NCBI GenBank assembly: GCA_011032825.1
Contig: JAADJZ010000010.1
Location: 248,001 to 312,000, forward strand
Direction of reading: 5' to 3'
Source of the DNA: Massariosphaeria phaeospora
Lineage: Eukaryota > Ascomycota > Dothideomycetes > Pleosporales
DNA: 64,000 nt
The notes under the pieces are model-generated. The model ran no database searches. It worked only from the letters and a program-made list of their open reading frames with translations, and had not been told where the DNA came from. Position numbers and translations under genes: made by a program. Of the stretch, positions 35,486-46,518 are shown piece after piece; within the stretch, counting starts at the first letter, position 1; each line of letters opens with the position of its first letter.

Positions 35486-36277
35486 ACTGGACTGGAGGAT
35501 TGACTTGTGGTGTCTAGTGAGGTGGGTGTGAGGCAGCAGTCAGCCCTGCCCCCTCTCGGCCGGCCAGGCAGGCAAGGCGAGGGCGTCCGGGAGAGCAGCA
35601 GCAGCAGCAGCAGCACCAGCACCAGCAGCACCAGCACCAGCAGCATCACCGCCGCCGAAAGGCAGCAGACGCGCGCCCTCGCTGCCATTCGCCGTGCATT
35701 TCGCAGACCAAAAGCAAGCAGAGGCAAACCCAGTGCGCGCGAATCAGGCGGTGCTCGGCGTGGGTTGTTGGGTGCCCCTAAGCGTCGCCGCGCCCTGGTC
35801 GTTTGAATCCCCAATTCCAATCCTGGGCGGCCCTGCTCGCTAGCCGAAGTAATTTTTCAACTTCGACCTCCCGCCCCATCTCTCCTACACCACACTCTTC
35901 TATCACGAAGACACCCATCCTCATCCCGCAGCGGCCTCTGAGTACTCTCCGAGCCGTGTGCCCGATTTCGCAGAGCCCCCTCTCGAAATCCCCGTATCCA
36001 GGCACCTGTCACGACCCCGTTCACTCGGTGAAGGCGCTCCGACAGCCCCAAGGTCTCCCTTTTCTTAGGAGCAGACTCTTGCTTTTCTCTTCGCTTCTGC
36101 CACAACCTCTTTTCTGCCCTTGCGCTGCCCCCTCCGCAGCCTTCTAATTCCGCCCGCTTCTCGACTCTCGCGGATCTGCGATTTCGCGTCCGTCACACTT
36201 CGCCTGCGACCGCGCGAGCTTCGCCTGCTGCCAGTTACGACGCAAACCCCCCAGCCGACTCTCACGCCTACTTTCTA
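35486..36277 (+). promoter_or_regulatory. ATG-free 792-bp leader/promoter of the eIF4G gene
   Basis: No ATG on the plus strand from 35486 to the eIF4G start at 36278. From about 35850 the strand is C/T-rich (TTTTCTCTTCGCTTCTGCC type), as in leaders and promoters of highly expressed fungal genes. The transcription start is unknown; at least the C/T-rich last 400 bp is likely transcribed leader. Confidence 0.55.
35594..35645 (+). repeat. CAG/CAC trinucleotide repeat tract
   Basis: CAG units followed by alternating CAGCAC-type units, inside the ATG-free stretch before eIF4G. Confidence 0.9.
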
Positions 36278-39200
36278 ATGAGTGCATCCATCTCGAACGC
36301 GCAGAACCCACCGATCGTCGCCACCCAAAACGCTGCTACCGCGAACTCGTCCTCGACAGGATCGTCCGCCAACGTGGCCGCTGGATCGGCTCAACCCACT
36401 GCCCGCAGCTCGTACGCCAACGCGACTAAGAAGGTTTCTTCGCCGCCAATCGCGTCCAGCGCCGCGCCGCCCGTGGCAGTGGGAGGGCCGCAGAGCGCTC
36501 AACATGGCAAGAGCAGCTCGATCTCGCCCGTGAATGGCAAAAACCCCATCCAGCCGGCAGTTCCTGCCATGGCGCCCACCATTGTGAATAGCAGCGGTGT
36601 GAATGGTACCCCGTCGCAGGGCCATCATAGCAGGAAGTCGTCTGTCACCATCAGTGCCGCTGGTACTAGCGGGTACATACCCAACGGCGGCCCTATCCCC
36701 AGCAGTAGGGCGCCGTCGGGCCTGACTTTCGGCTCGATCGCCGGGTCGCCTGCGCCTGCACACGCAGTCCCGCACCACCCGCAAAACGCCAGCTTGAATC
36801 CGCAGATGCCGAATCCGCGCGTGAACTCACCCGCACATTCACCGTCTCCGATTCCGGCACCGACTATCTCGAGTGGCGGTAAGCCGGAAACCTTGCCAAC
36901 GCGCCCCGGGTTAGTGTTCGGCGGCGGCAGTGACAGTGCCGAGCCCAACGTAAGTACCTCGCTAAAATTTATCACCTGCATAAAACTTTTCTCACACAAC
37001 AAACAGTCTCGCCCCATCTCGATGCCGCCACAACCGAACTCGCTTCCCCAGCCACAACACCTTCGTCGCGAATCGTCGCAGTCAGCGCATTCAGACATGA
37101 GCAACACCAACATGAACATGAACCGCGGCTACCCCCCTAACGGTGGTCGAGGTCGCGGTGGCTTCAACCCCAACTACAATCCCCAGATGCATCCCTCGCC
37201 TCGTCCGCTCCCCAACCAACCGCGGGGCGGGCCGAACATGGCTCCGCCTTTCCAACCGCAGGGCGGCATGCACCACCCTAATTCGCCGTTCCGCACAAAT
37301 CGGAGCCCGGCCATCACTCCGGCTACAATGCATCAGCAGGCACAGTTTGCCAACCCGCAATCGATGCCCTACTACGCCGGCCAACAGTACCCGCAGCAGG
37401 TTCGTATACCTTCCAATGTTTCTTCTCGTTTTTCCTCCGCGTCCGGCCTACCGATTGGGCCCGCGAATCAATCTCCAATTTTTCAGCAGGCTCAATTGAA
37501 TTCTCGTCCTGCATTTCAACGCGCGGTAAACTCGATGCACCCCGAATCTCGGGTGCCCGACAATATGCCGAACGCTTTCCTTGAAGTTTTTCCCAATCCC
37601 TTATCTGCGAACGACGGCTACGAACAATATCTAACCGAAATGCGAAATCAGCCCATGTATACAATGCCTCAACCCGGCTTGGATCCGTATGCAAACTGTA
37701 AGTTTGATTCTGAGATGCCAGCTATCTGTGCAAACAGCCATTTCTGACAGCAACCAGACTACGGTCAGAACTATGGGCTACAGCAATCGATGCACTACCC
37801 TGGCGCTGTCCCGGCTAGCCCTGGTAGAGGTCACAATTTTCCCCAGCAGATGCAGGGACATTATCCTATGCCCCACTATGGTCAACCTCCCCAAGCACAG
37901 AATATGTCTCGCACGCCATCGAACATGTCTGAGCGGCCACCTTCGGCTGTCGCCCAGCCCTCGACACCCGCCATGACCAATGTCAATCATGTCTCTCATA
38001 CGCACACCCCTAGCGTGACCTCCGGCAGCCCTGCGCCAAGTTCCTCGAACTTCGCCATTCCTGTCAAGAAGGCCAGCAAGGCGATAGTGATAAAGAAGCC
38101 CGATGGAGAAGTGGTAGACTTCAATAAGAAGAACCCTTCGCCCGCGCCACAGCTTACCCAGCCGCCAAGGTCGCCTGCCATCGTCTCGACACCAACACCA
38201 CCTCCGCGTGCTCCTAGTGCGACCGAGTCATCTCATAGCCGCACGGAGAGCATCGCGCTCAAGACAGCCACAGAGAAGCAAGCTGAATTCAAAGAGCAAT
38301 TCGAGAAGAACCTGAAGGCGGAACGCGACAAGAAGGATGCTGAAAAGAAGGCTGCCGAGGAGAAGGAGACCCAAGCTAAGGCTGACGCTGACGCCAAGGT
38401 TCTGAAAGATCAGGAAGAGGCCGATGCTAAGGAGGCCAAAGAGAAAGAAGATGCCGAGAACGCCGCAAAGGAAGAAGAGGAAGCCGAGGCCAAGGCTAAG
38501 GCCGAGTCTGATGCCGCAGAGAAGAAGAGGCTCCAAGAAGCCGATTTCGAACGCATGATCGCCGAGATGGAGGCCAAGGAGAAGGAAGACGATGAGAAGG
38601 AGCGAAAGTTCCAGGAGCAGAAGAAGATCAAGGATGCTGAGATCAAGGCCAAAGAAGGCGAGCGCGTCAAGGCTGAGGAAGAGCGACTCCGACAGCTAGA
38701 GAAGGATGCGGAAGAGGCCGAAGAGGCTCGATCAAAAGAAACTCCCGAACAAAAGGCTGAACGGGAAGCACTTTTTGCAGGGCTCAAGAAGAACACACAA
38801 TTTGGGCCTGCTTCGACCATGGACAATAGCGCAAGTGGTTCATCAACACCTGCTGAGTCCACTACACCGGCTCCGACTCCTGCTTCCGCTCCTGTGCCGC
38901 CGAAGGCAAGTGTACTGAAATCCAAGCCGACCGCGCTCAAACTGGATACACATAAGCCTGTGGAGCCCGCGGAGCCCACCGCCGGCATGCATGCGCTAAA
39001 GACGGCTCGCTTCCTCGAGGTTCGTAACGAACTTTCCAAAGTCTATCCCGAAGGCATCCTTAGCCCGAACCCTGCCCTCAACCTTGGCTCCAAGAACAAG
39101 GGCCGTCAATACGACAAGGATTTCTTGCTTCAGTTCCAAGAGGTCTTCAAGGAGAAGCCGTCAATGGACTGGGATATGAAACTGAAGGAAACTGTGGGTG

Positions 39201-41137
39201 ACTCGACGGACTCTGCACGACCGCAATCTGCCCGCCCACAGCCTTCTTCCATGGGTATGGGCGCTCGACAACCGTCTCGTGGTAGCATGGGTGGTGTAGG
39301 TCCGATGGGTAACTTCAGTCAAGGCAGCTTCCCCAGCGGGCGAGTCGTCCCCAAAACGTCCGAGCAACGCTACAAGGAGTCTTCTGGCATGGGGACCATG
39401 AACGTCAACACCTTGTCGCAGATTGTTGGCGGAGGCCGTGGTGGTTTCGCTGCTATGGGCCCTCCACAAATGGCCCGAACTGCTTCTTTCCAGAACATGT
39501 CCCAAATGGGGCCCAACTCCCCTCGTGTTGGAAGCTCACGTGGTCGCGGGAGCCGTAGAGGCGACAATCGCCCGCACAGGAGGGAGGAGGAGCAGGCAGC
39601 TAAGGCTATGCCTCTCACTGCTGGCATGGAATTGAAGACCCTTGAACGGTCACAAACGGGCTGGAAGCCGCATTCCAACGCCCAGGCACCCGTGCAAACC
39701 GCCGGACACATGGCGCCTGACCTGGTCCAGCGCAAGGTCAAGGCTGCATTGAACAAGATGACGCCTGAGAAGTTCGACAAGATTGCTGATCAGATCCTCG
39801 AGATCGCTGCTCAGTCCAAAGATGAGAGCGACGGCAGGACTCTTCGCCAGGTTATTCAGCTCACGTTCGAGAAAGCTTGTGACGAGCAGCACTGGAGCAG
39901 CATGTACGCCAAGTTTTGCTACAAAATGCTGACGTCCATGTCGCCCGACATCAAGGACGACACGATCCACGACAAGCATGGCAATCCTGTAGTCGGTGGC
40001 AACCTTTTCCGGAAATACCTCCTCAACCGATGCCAGGAAGAGTTCGAGCGTGGCTGGGAGGTCAATCTACCTACCAAACCGGAAGGCGGCTCGAATGAGG
40101 TAGTGATGCTGTCGGATGAATACTACATCGCCGAAGCCGCCAAGCGAAAGGGTCTCGGTTTGATCCAGTTCATTGGTGAACTATATAAACTCGGCATGCT
40201 GACGTTGAGAATCATGCACGAGTGCGTGCTCAAATTGCTCGACTTCGAAGGCTTGCCCGATGAGGGGGCTACTGAGAGTTTGGTCAAGTTATTGCGAACC
40301 GTTGGTGCGACTATGATGAGTAGCGAAGCCGTGAGTTTAGTCCGAGCTCTCAATGAATCGTTCCAGCTAACTCTTACAGGGACCAAAAATGATCGCTGTA
40401 TACTTCGAACGCGTCGAAAAGATCATGAACATGGAGGGCCTTCCGTCTCGTCTCCAATTCATGTTGTTGGACGTTGTTGATCTACGAAAGGCTGGCTGGA
40501 AATCCAAGAATGATGCCAAGGGCCCCAAGACTCTGCAGGAGATTCATCAAGAAGCTGCTGCCGCTCAACAAGCCGCCGAACTCGAGCGGAATCGATCCCA
40601 TCAACGTGGGGGTGGCGGCCGTGCGCAGATGGGTCGCGGTGATGCTCGGTCTTTCTCCGGTGGTGGCCCGATGCAACAACCAGATTACCCTACTGGCCGC
40701 GTGCAGATGGACGACTTACGGAAGCTGTCCAAGGGTGCTTCCGGACGCAACCTCAATAACCCTGCTACTCAGCTAGGTCCATCTATGCTTGGAAGCCGCA
40801 GCAGTAGTGGTCGCCGTGGCCTTGGACCTGGTGGCCTTATCGGTGGACGTGACAACGACTCTGGTGGCTCTTCACGAACAGGCACACCACCGGTGCAGAA
40901 AGAGAAAGAGTCAAGCACCCATGCGAACTCATTTAGGTATGTCTTCGATTCAACAGGTGATCAGTTCTGTCATACTAACTGTACTTTAGTGCGCTCATGA
41001 GCCTCGACAGCGAAGGTGCTGGCGAAGTAGGGTCCCCGCCGTCGGCGGCCTCGTCGCCCCCGGTATCGAAATCAAACCTCGCGCGAGCGAAATCACCAGC
41101 CGTCGCCGAAGCGAAGGAGGCCAAGCCTTCCGAGTGA
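36278..41137 (+). CDS. Translation initiation factor eIF4G, 1546 aa
   Basis: Exons 36278-36949, 37007-37697, 37758-40330, 40380-40936 and 40990-41137. Scaffold that bridges eIF4E at the cap with eIF4A and, through the N-terminus, poly(A)-binding protein. The N-terminal 500 residues are Ser/Pro/Asn/Gln-rich with an RG patch (GGRGRGGFNPNYN). A charged Lys/Glu/Ala coiled-coil block spans about 610-800. An eIF4E-binding motif YDKDFLL (YxxxxL-phi) lies near 906, after ARFLEVRNELSKVYPEGIL. The MIF4G HEAT domain runs about 1113-1352 (VKAALNKMTPEKFDKIADQI; LLNRCQEEFERGWE). The tail is RG/Ser-rich and ends EAKEAKPSE. There is no C-terminal MA3 domain, as in other fungi. 37400-37486 could be an extra in-frame intron. 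Confidence 0.93.
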
Positions 41138-42303
41138 TCACTCATCTACATAATGGTCTATCGAGCGTACACATAGACGAGTTCGCCCACGGTAATCTAA
41201 TCTCTCTGTTGCATAGACGGGGCATTTTCTGCGCGCACCATATGGCATTTCGCGGGGTTTCTTCAGTCATTGTCATTCAAGCTCGCGTTTCAAAAGTTCC
41301 TTGTAGGTCGGTGGGGGATTTCCAAGAAGGTGGTCGCTTCCCTAGCCGACCTACTTTCTCGTCATTGCGCTGCTTTCGGGGGGGTTTACGGCGGCGTTGC
41401 GGATCATTCGGTGCTACGAGGTATTATCTCTGGGCTTCCCTTTATCCTGTCGCTTTGAGCACGGAAGACTCTCGTCGACTATGCGCGGCCTATGTTGCCA
41501 CGTCGGACCCGTGTAGCGGTTCGGCGGCATTTGGGCACAACTTACTGCTCTTACCTTAACTTCCTTTCAGTACCCTGTGTTTCTATGGTTTCGAGGGGTT
41601 AGAGCGGAGGTGGGATCCACAAAGAGCTATTCGCTGAAGCTCTCTCCTACTCCAATTTCAAGTTCCATTTCTTTCCAACTTCTCTTTTGCTTTTGAGGAC
41701 TGATGGAGCCGCCCCTTTAGTCGACTGCTTCGGCATGTTTGTGTGGATTTTTTGGACTGTCCGGAAAGGGGTAGAGGGTAATCCGAGCATGGCAGATGGG
41801 GATGGCGAAGTGAAGTGGGCCATGCGTGTACTCTTTTGTGTGCATAATTTTGTTTTAATTTAGAACATCAAGTGGTAAACTCCAACGCTTCGTTATTGCT
41901 ACCTAGATGTGGTGTGACGTGACTGCTGTGCTGTGTCGTTTGTACCTTCCTGCCAAGCACACACCCGCGGCACAGTTCAATACGTGCTTTCCTTGTCGAT
42001 GATGTTATAGGGTAGTTGGATCGGGATTCGCAATGCGCAGTAATTGGCTGCGGGATGTGGCTGTGACGCACTGCTGGTGGGGGGCGGGGGTGTCTCACTC
42101 GAGAGGTACGGCTACGTCATTGAGTCGAGAGCTATTTGCCCACCCCGCTGCATACCTGTCTATATCTTACCTGCTGCAACACTGCCTTCACACACACACA
42201 CACACGCACAGTGACAACGAACGACTCGGACGAAGCAGATACCAATTCCTCGATCAATCAATCAATCAACCCTCAATCAAGCCAGTCAACTTCTTCCTTC
42301 ATC
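41138..42303. other. eIF4G 3' flank and promoter of the 98-aa gene
   Basis: Mixed-composition intergenic sequence. A (CA)n tract at about 42189-42205 lies in the probable leader of the next gene. No coding evidence in the interior. Confidence 0.5.
42189..42205 (+). repeat. (CA)n microsatellite
   Basis: About eight CA units, roughly 100 bp before the start codon of the 98-aa gene. Confidence 0.9.
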
Positions 42304-42986
42304 ATGTCCGACCAAAACCAACAGCAGCAGAAAGGTACACCTCTACCCCCCTATCCCATGAAAGCCCAGGTCTAAAGGCTAGAGTTCACGCAACTGACAC
42401 GTATACGTATATGGTAGGCTTCTTCGGCACTGCGGCGAGCGGCATCGGTATGTCGTGGCGGCTTCAGACGCCCCCCTTTCTGAGTCCTGAGCTCTACCGC
42501 TCCCGCCACCTGCTTCGCCTCTCCATATACCGCACCATAGCACACCACAAGAACCCCTGACGGCTATATACTGATTCCACAATTACATTTTGTAGGCAGC
42601 ACCCTCGGCTCCGCCACCGATACCGTCGGCAAGGGCGTCTCGGGCGTCACCAACACGGCCGGCAATACGGTGTCCAGCGTGGGCAAGGGTTTGGGCGATA
42701 CGGTTACGGGGGTTACGGGCGGGTTGGGGGATACGACGAAAGGTATGTTTTTGTGTCCCTGTCTCTGTTTCTGTTTTGTAGGGATATGGAAAGGGAAGGG
42801 AGAAGGGGGTGTGTGGTTGTTAGGGGGGACGGGAGAAAGGGGAAGGGGGGTGTTAACGATGGTGGGGGGTATGGATTGGGCTAACGCGTGGATATAGCGG
42901 CCGGCAATACCGTTACCAGCACGACGAAGAAGGGCGGCGAGAGCGTGGGTATTAAGAACGATGAACCCGCGGCGGGAAAGCAGTAG
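42304..42986 (+). CDS. Small Gly/Thr/Val-rich LEA-like protein, 98 aa
   Basis: Four exons: 42304-42334 (31 nt), 42418-42447 (30 nt), 42596-42742 and 42898-42986; phases close and each intron has GT...AG ends, the first three exons splitting Gly or Ala codons. The protein is hydrophilic with no signal peptide. After MSDQNQQQQK it consists of degenerate Gly-spaced segments (STLGSATDTVGKGVSG, NTVSSVGKGLGDTVTG), then a Lys-rich end (GNTVTSTTKKGGESVG). Such repeats, with periodic Gly, Thr and Val, resemble LEA-like small stress proteins widespread in ascomycetes; the function is not established. The third intron is 155 nt and very G-rich. The protein would be missed without splicing because no exon exceeds 49 codons. 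Convergent with the ferric-reductase-like gene. Confidence 0.8.
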
Positions 42987-43595
42987 GTGTGTGGACTGGA
43001 CGGGGGGGAGGGACATCAGGGGGCGAAATTATGTATATCTCCATGTGAAATCATGACCGATGTGTTTGTTCACCAACCACTATATACACATAACACACAT
43101 CTACATACTTGCGTGTGCACACGTGCTTAACTACCTACCTACATCTATCTGGTGTGCAGGACCAGACCAGATGTGCATGGTGGAGAGTATTGGCACGTCG
43201 TCTCGAGGTGGTGGGAAGACGGGGAAAGAAAGGGGGTGGGAGAGGTATATGCGTGAGTGCGTGCGTGCGTGTGTACTGTGCATATATATATATATATATA
43301 TGTGTGTATGTATATATCTATGCGGTCTGATCTAGCAGGTACCCAAGTACAGCATAAGCAGCTGCTGCCACTGCTGCCATGTGCTTCGCTACACTACGCT
43401 ACACTGCACTACAGTACACTGCACTGCCGTGCATGCGTAACAGTAACCGAAATCTAACGTCAACGTCGACGTCAACGCCGAACGCCATCTATACCAAAGC
43501 CGCGCCGACGCCAAAACTAAATATATCTATCCCTCCTCGCTAATCATTCCAACGCAAAATCCCACTCCTTCTTCTCCCATCCGCTTCCGCCCATC
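42987..43595. other. Convergent intergenic region with microsatellites
   Basis: Contains the 3' flanks of two converging genes, a TA-rich dinucleotide tract at 43281-43301 and a CTACACTG-type imperfect repeat at about 43385-43430. No coding evidence. Confidence 0.55.
43281..43301 (+). repeat. (AT)n microsatellite
   Basis: About ten AT units followed by TGTGTATG-type sequence. Confidence 0.93.
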
Positions 43596-45782
43596 TCACC
43601 ACCCAAACTTCTCCACCCCAACCCTCACATCCAGACCCCTTCCCACCAACCCCGCACACGTATTCCTTACATCCCTCACCAGGCCCTCCGGCCCGCTAAC
43701 CACCACGCCCGTGCCCGTGCCCGTCCCCCTCTCGTCATTACCACCGCACTGCTCCTTCTCCTCCTGCTCCTCCACCCACCGCCCCACCACCCCGCCCACA
43801 TCCATCCGCCCCGCCAGCGCCGTCGGCGGCGGCACAAACAACTGCAGCCCCCACTCCTGCAGCTCCAGCATCTTGGCTTCGGGGACCCAGAGGCGGTGCG
43901 CGGGGGCATGCGTTATCCAGAGGAGTTTGACGGTGCGGGGACTGGGGCGCGGGCGTGGCGCGGTTTCGACGTCGGTAGCTCGTGGTGTGGGCGGTTGCAG
44001 CAGCGCGTAGAGCAGCGGGTAGGCGACGGCGATGCCGGAGCCGCCGGCGACGAGGATGGCGGTGCAGGACGCGGAGAGCAGGGATAGGGCGTGTGAGGCA
44101 CCGTAGGGCCCGTCGAGGCGGATGTGGGTGTGGGGGTGGGTGCGCGCGTGCGTGAGGAGTGTGTGCGTGAAGCCTGGGGGGGATTGGGCGCGGATGAGGA
44201 GCGTGAGCCATGCGTGTTGCTGTTGCTGGGGGGAAGCGGGCTGCGAGTCTGGTGGCGGCGGCGGCGCGGCGGAGAAGATGGTGAAGGGGTGGGCTTGCAG
44301 GGCGTGTTTGCGCGAGAGGGCGGGCACGATAAGGAAGACGTGGTCGTTGGGGCGCCAGCCATGCGTCATGTTCTTGGGCGCGAGCGCCGACGCGCGGGCC
44401 ACGACGGCCCAGTTCGCGGACACGAGCACGGTTTCGTCGTCGTCGAGCACGGTCAGCGTCGCGGGGTGCGCGCTGGCCTTGCACCACAGGCGGAAGACGA
44501 GGCGGTCGACGACGAAGATGGCGAGCGCGACACCGACGTAGGGCTGCGACGTGGGGTGGTGGAACCACAGCAGCGCTAGGCCCGCAATCTGCAGCACGAT
44601 GTGCGATGCAAGGAACAGCTCGTACCAGCGCTGGCGGAAGCTGCCCAAGCTGGACAAGTACAGCGCCTCGTAGGCGACGAAGGCGCCTAGCCCGAGCCCC
44701 ACGACGCGGTTGAACAGGAAACGGGCGAGCGAGACGCCGAGAGGGCGTAGCAGGTTGTACCATACGGAGAACATGCCGAGGAAATGCAGCAGCGCTTCTA
44801 GACACAGGAGCTCGCCTAGCCGGCGGTGGAAGATGTTGAGTGATTCGTATGAATGGCCTGTGAGGAACTTGATGGGTTGGGTTTTCGCGGCGAGCAGGTA
44901 TAGGAGGGGTAGGTTCGCCGTGAAGGCGATGCCGCAGCGGTCTGCGAAGACGAATATGTACGGCAGGGACAGCGGCATGCGGTAGAGGTTGTAGAATGCG
45001 TTGAGCGCGAGGAAGGCGAGGACGAGCAGGGAGACGGCGTTCGAGGGGAGTGTTTTGTGGACGAGGGGGAGCGGGCGCGGTTGGTATAACAGCCAGGATT
45101 TGAGGACGTAGTACGGTTTTCTGATTCCCAAATTCTTCCTGCTCCTCTTCATATCCCTACTTCTTTCTGAAGCAGAGATCAGAGGACTCGTCTCGTCCGC
45201 ATCGTCGACCTTTTTCCCCTTCGCACCATCGGGCGGCGTGACATTGCCCTCCACCGTGCTACTCGAACTGGACCACGCCTCGCCCTCCCCTGCCTCCTCA
45301 TTACTCTTCCCATCCCCCCACTTCATCCTCCTCCTCCTCGTCCTCGTCCGCCAACCCCCCCACGCCTTCCCACCCCAATGCCCCACCGACACCCCCAGCA
45401 GAATCCCCAGCAGCACCACATTATAGCTCTGCATCCATCTCCTACTGAACAGAATCGCCTCGACCAGCTTGCGGAACCGCGGGTCTCTGCCTGGGTTCTC
45501 TGCGTTCGCAGCGTTGCTGCCAGTGGCGGATACAGATAGGGCGTTATCGTGGGGGTTGTGGGCGGAGGACCAGGGCGTTGTGGTGGAGGCTGTGGCTGTG
45601 AGGGAGAGTCTGAGGACGGCGCGCGCCCACGATGGGGGTATGGGGTCCATGGGCGGATGTTGTGGAGGGGAGAGGAGCGCTGGGGAGTACAGTGAGGTGC
45701 TTGTGCTCGATGCTGATCTGATCATCCCGCGCGTCGATCGCATCATGTGGACAGGGATCAGCTGGAGGTGCTGCGACCTCAT
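43596..45782 (-). CDS. Ferric-reductase-like transmembrane oxidoreductase (FRE family), 728 aa
   Basis: A single exon. FRE-family enzymes pass electrons from NADPH via FAD and two haems across the membrane to ferric or cupric ions, or to oxygen. After a Ser/Arg-rich N-terminal region with one hydrophobic segment (YNVVLLGILLGVSVGHW) come several membrane helices. Two haem pairs are visible, each with His separated by 13 residues: HRRLGELLCLEALLH and HIVLQIAGLALLWFH. The FAD motif is HPFTIFS, the NADPH motif VAGGSGIAVAYPLLY. The usual C-terminal CGP motif reads SGPEG, so Cys is replaced by Ser. Frames on the other strand are GC-rich shadows. Start is uncertain: 45782 gives 728 aa, MDPIPPSW (45650) would remove 44 residues. 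Iron uptake versus NADPH-oxidase-like role cannot be separated here. Confidence 0.88.
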   Translation of the reverse strand: MRSQHLQLIPVHMMRSTRGMIRSASSTSTSLYSPALLSPPQHPPMDPIPPSWARAVLRLSLTATASTTTPWSSAHNPHDNALSVSATGSNAANAENPGRDPRFRKLVEAILFSRRWMQSYNVVLLGILLGVSVGHWGGKAWGGWRTRTRRRRMKWGDGKSNEEAGEGEAWSSSSSTVEGNVTPPDGAKGKKVDDADETSPLISASERSRDMKRSRKNLGIRKPYYVLKSWLLYQPRPLPLVHKTLPSNAVSLLVLAFLALNAFYNLYRMPLSLPYIFVFADRCGIAFTANLPLLYLLAAKTQPIKFLTGHSYESLNIFHRRLGELLCLEALLHFLGMFSVWYNLLRPLGVSLARFLFNRVVGLGLGAFVAYEALYLSSLGSFRQRWYELFLASHIVLQIAGLALLWFHHPTSQPYVGVALAIFVVDRLVFRLWCKASAHPATLTVLDDDETVLVSANWAVVARASALAPKNMTHGWRPNDHVFLIVPALSRKHALQAHPFTIFSAAPPPPPDSQPASPQQQQHAWLTLLIRAQSPPGFTHTLLTHARTHPHTHIRLDGPYGASHALSLLSASCTAILVAGGSGIAVAYPLLYALLQPPTPRATDVETAPRPRPSPRTVKLLWITHAPAHRLWVPEAKMLELQEWGLQLFVPPPTALAGRMDVGGVVGRWVEEQEEKEQCGGNDERGTGTGTGVVVSGPEGLVRDVRNTCAGLVGRGLDVRVGVEKFGW

Positions 45783-46518
45783 AAGCGGGATCGCGTACGT
45801 AGGGCACGCTTTGTTCTGTTAGTGGGGGTAGCGCCGTCTGGGTGCTTGTGCCTTGTGTTTGCGCGATTCCCAGCTGGAAGGTATGAATCCCCTACTACGA
45901 AACTATATGTTGTCGCTATTTCCTGTGCTTCTCTGCTAGCGAGCCACGCACGTTATAACACAACATTTGTCTTCTCGCAGCTACTACAGCCGCATAGACT
46001 TCGTAAAGTAGGTATTAGCTAGCAAGAAATTAGAAGGGAAGGAGTTTCCACGAGCTCAACGAAAAGCCCTGTTAATTTGTAGCGTGAGCTGAATAGTTGG
46101 TTCGTGTCGTGGAGCGCATCCAGGACCATGGTTTGGTTCGTCAAGATAACTCGTATAAAATCTTCGCTTCTTTCATTCTGATTACGCACAGACACTCACG
46201 CAAGGGATTGGAAGAGCGTGATCGAAGCAAGAGCAGGTTTAGGTAGACTGGTGCCTGCAGTTTGACCAGAGCTCGAGACGACCCTCATTAATAGGTAGAA
46301 ACTACTTTGCTGATTCTATACGGTTCAACGGGAGCATACCAACTAGCATTACTAGGTGGTTATAGTCACTACCTGAAGGGATATAGTGCCCAATCTCGGC
46401 AGTATTCAGGTGTAGCTCATGATATGATACTTTAGAACAGTCCAAGTCCTGTCAGTGAACCGATCGTATAACACTTTTCGTGATCTTGATAAACTACCTT
46501 TGATGGTAATCATCTTCC
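45783..46518. promoter_or_regulatory. Promoter of the FRE-like gene and 3' flank of enoyl-CoA hydratase
   Basis: 736 bp, moderately AT-rich, with no open frame of interest. It holds the upstream region of the FRE-like gene (minus strand) and the 3' UTR of the hydratase. GATA-type sites occur, as expected by chance; iron regulation is not shown. Confidence 0.45.

Noticed and set aside
43738..44805. 355-codon minus-strand frame and opposite-strand frames inside the FRE-like gene
   Set aside because: GC-rich third positions suppress stops in other frames; only the 728-codon frame carries conserved motifs.
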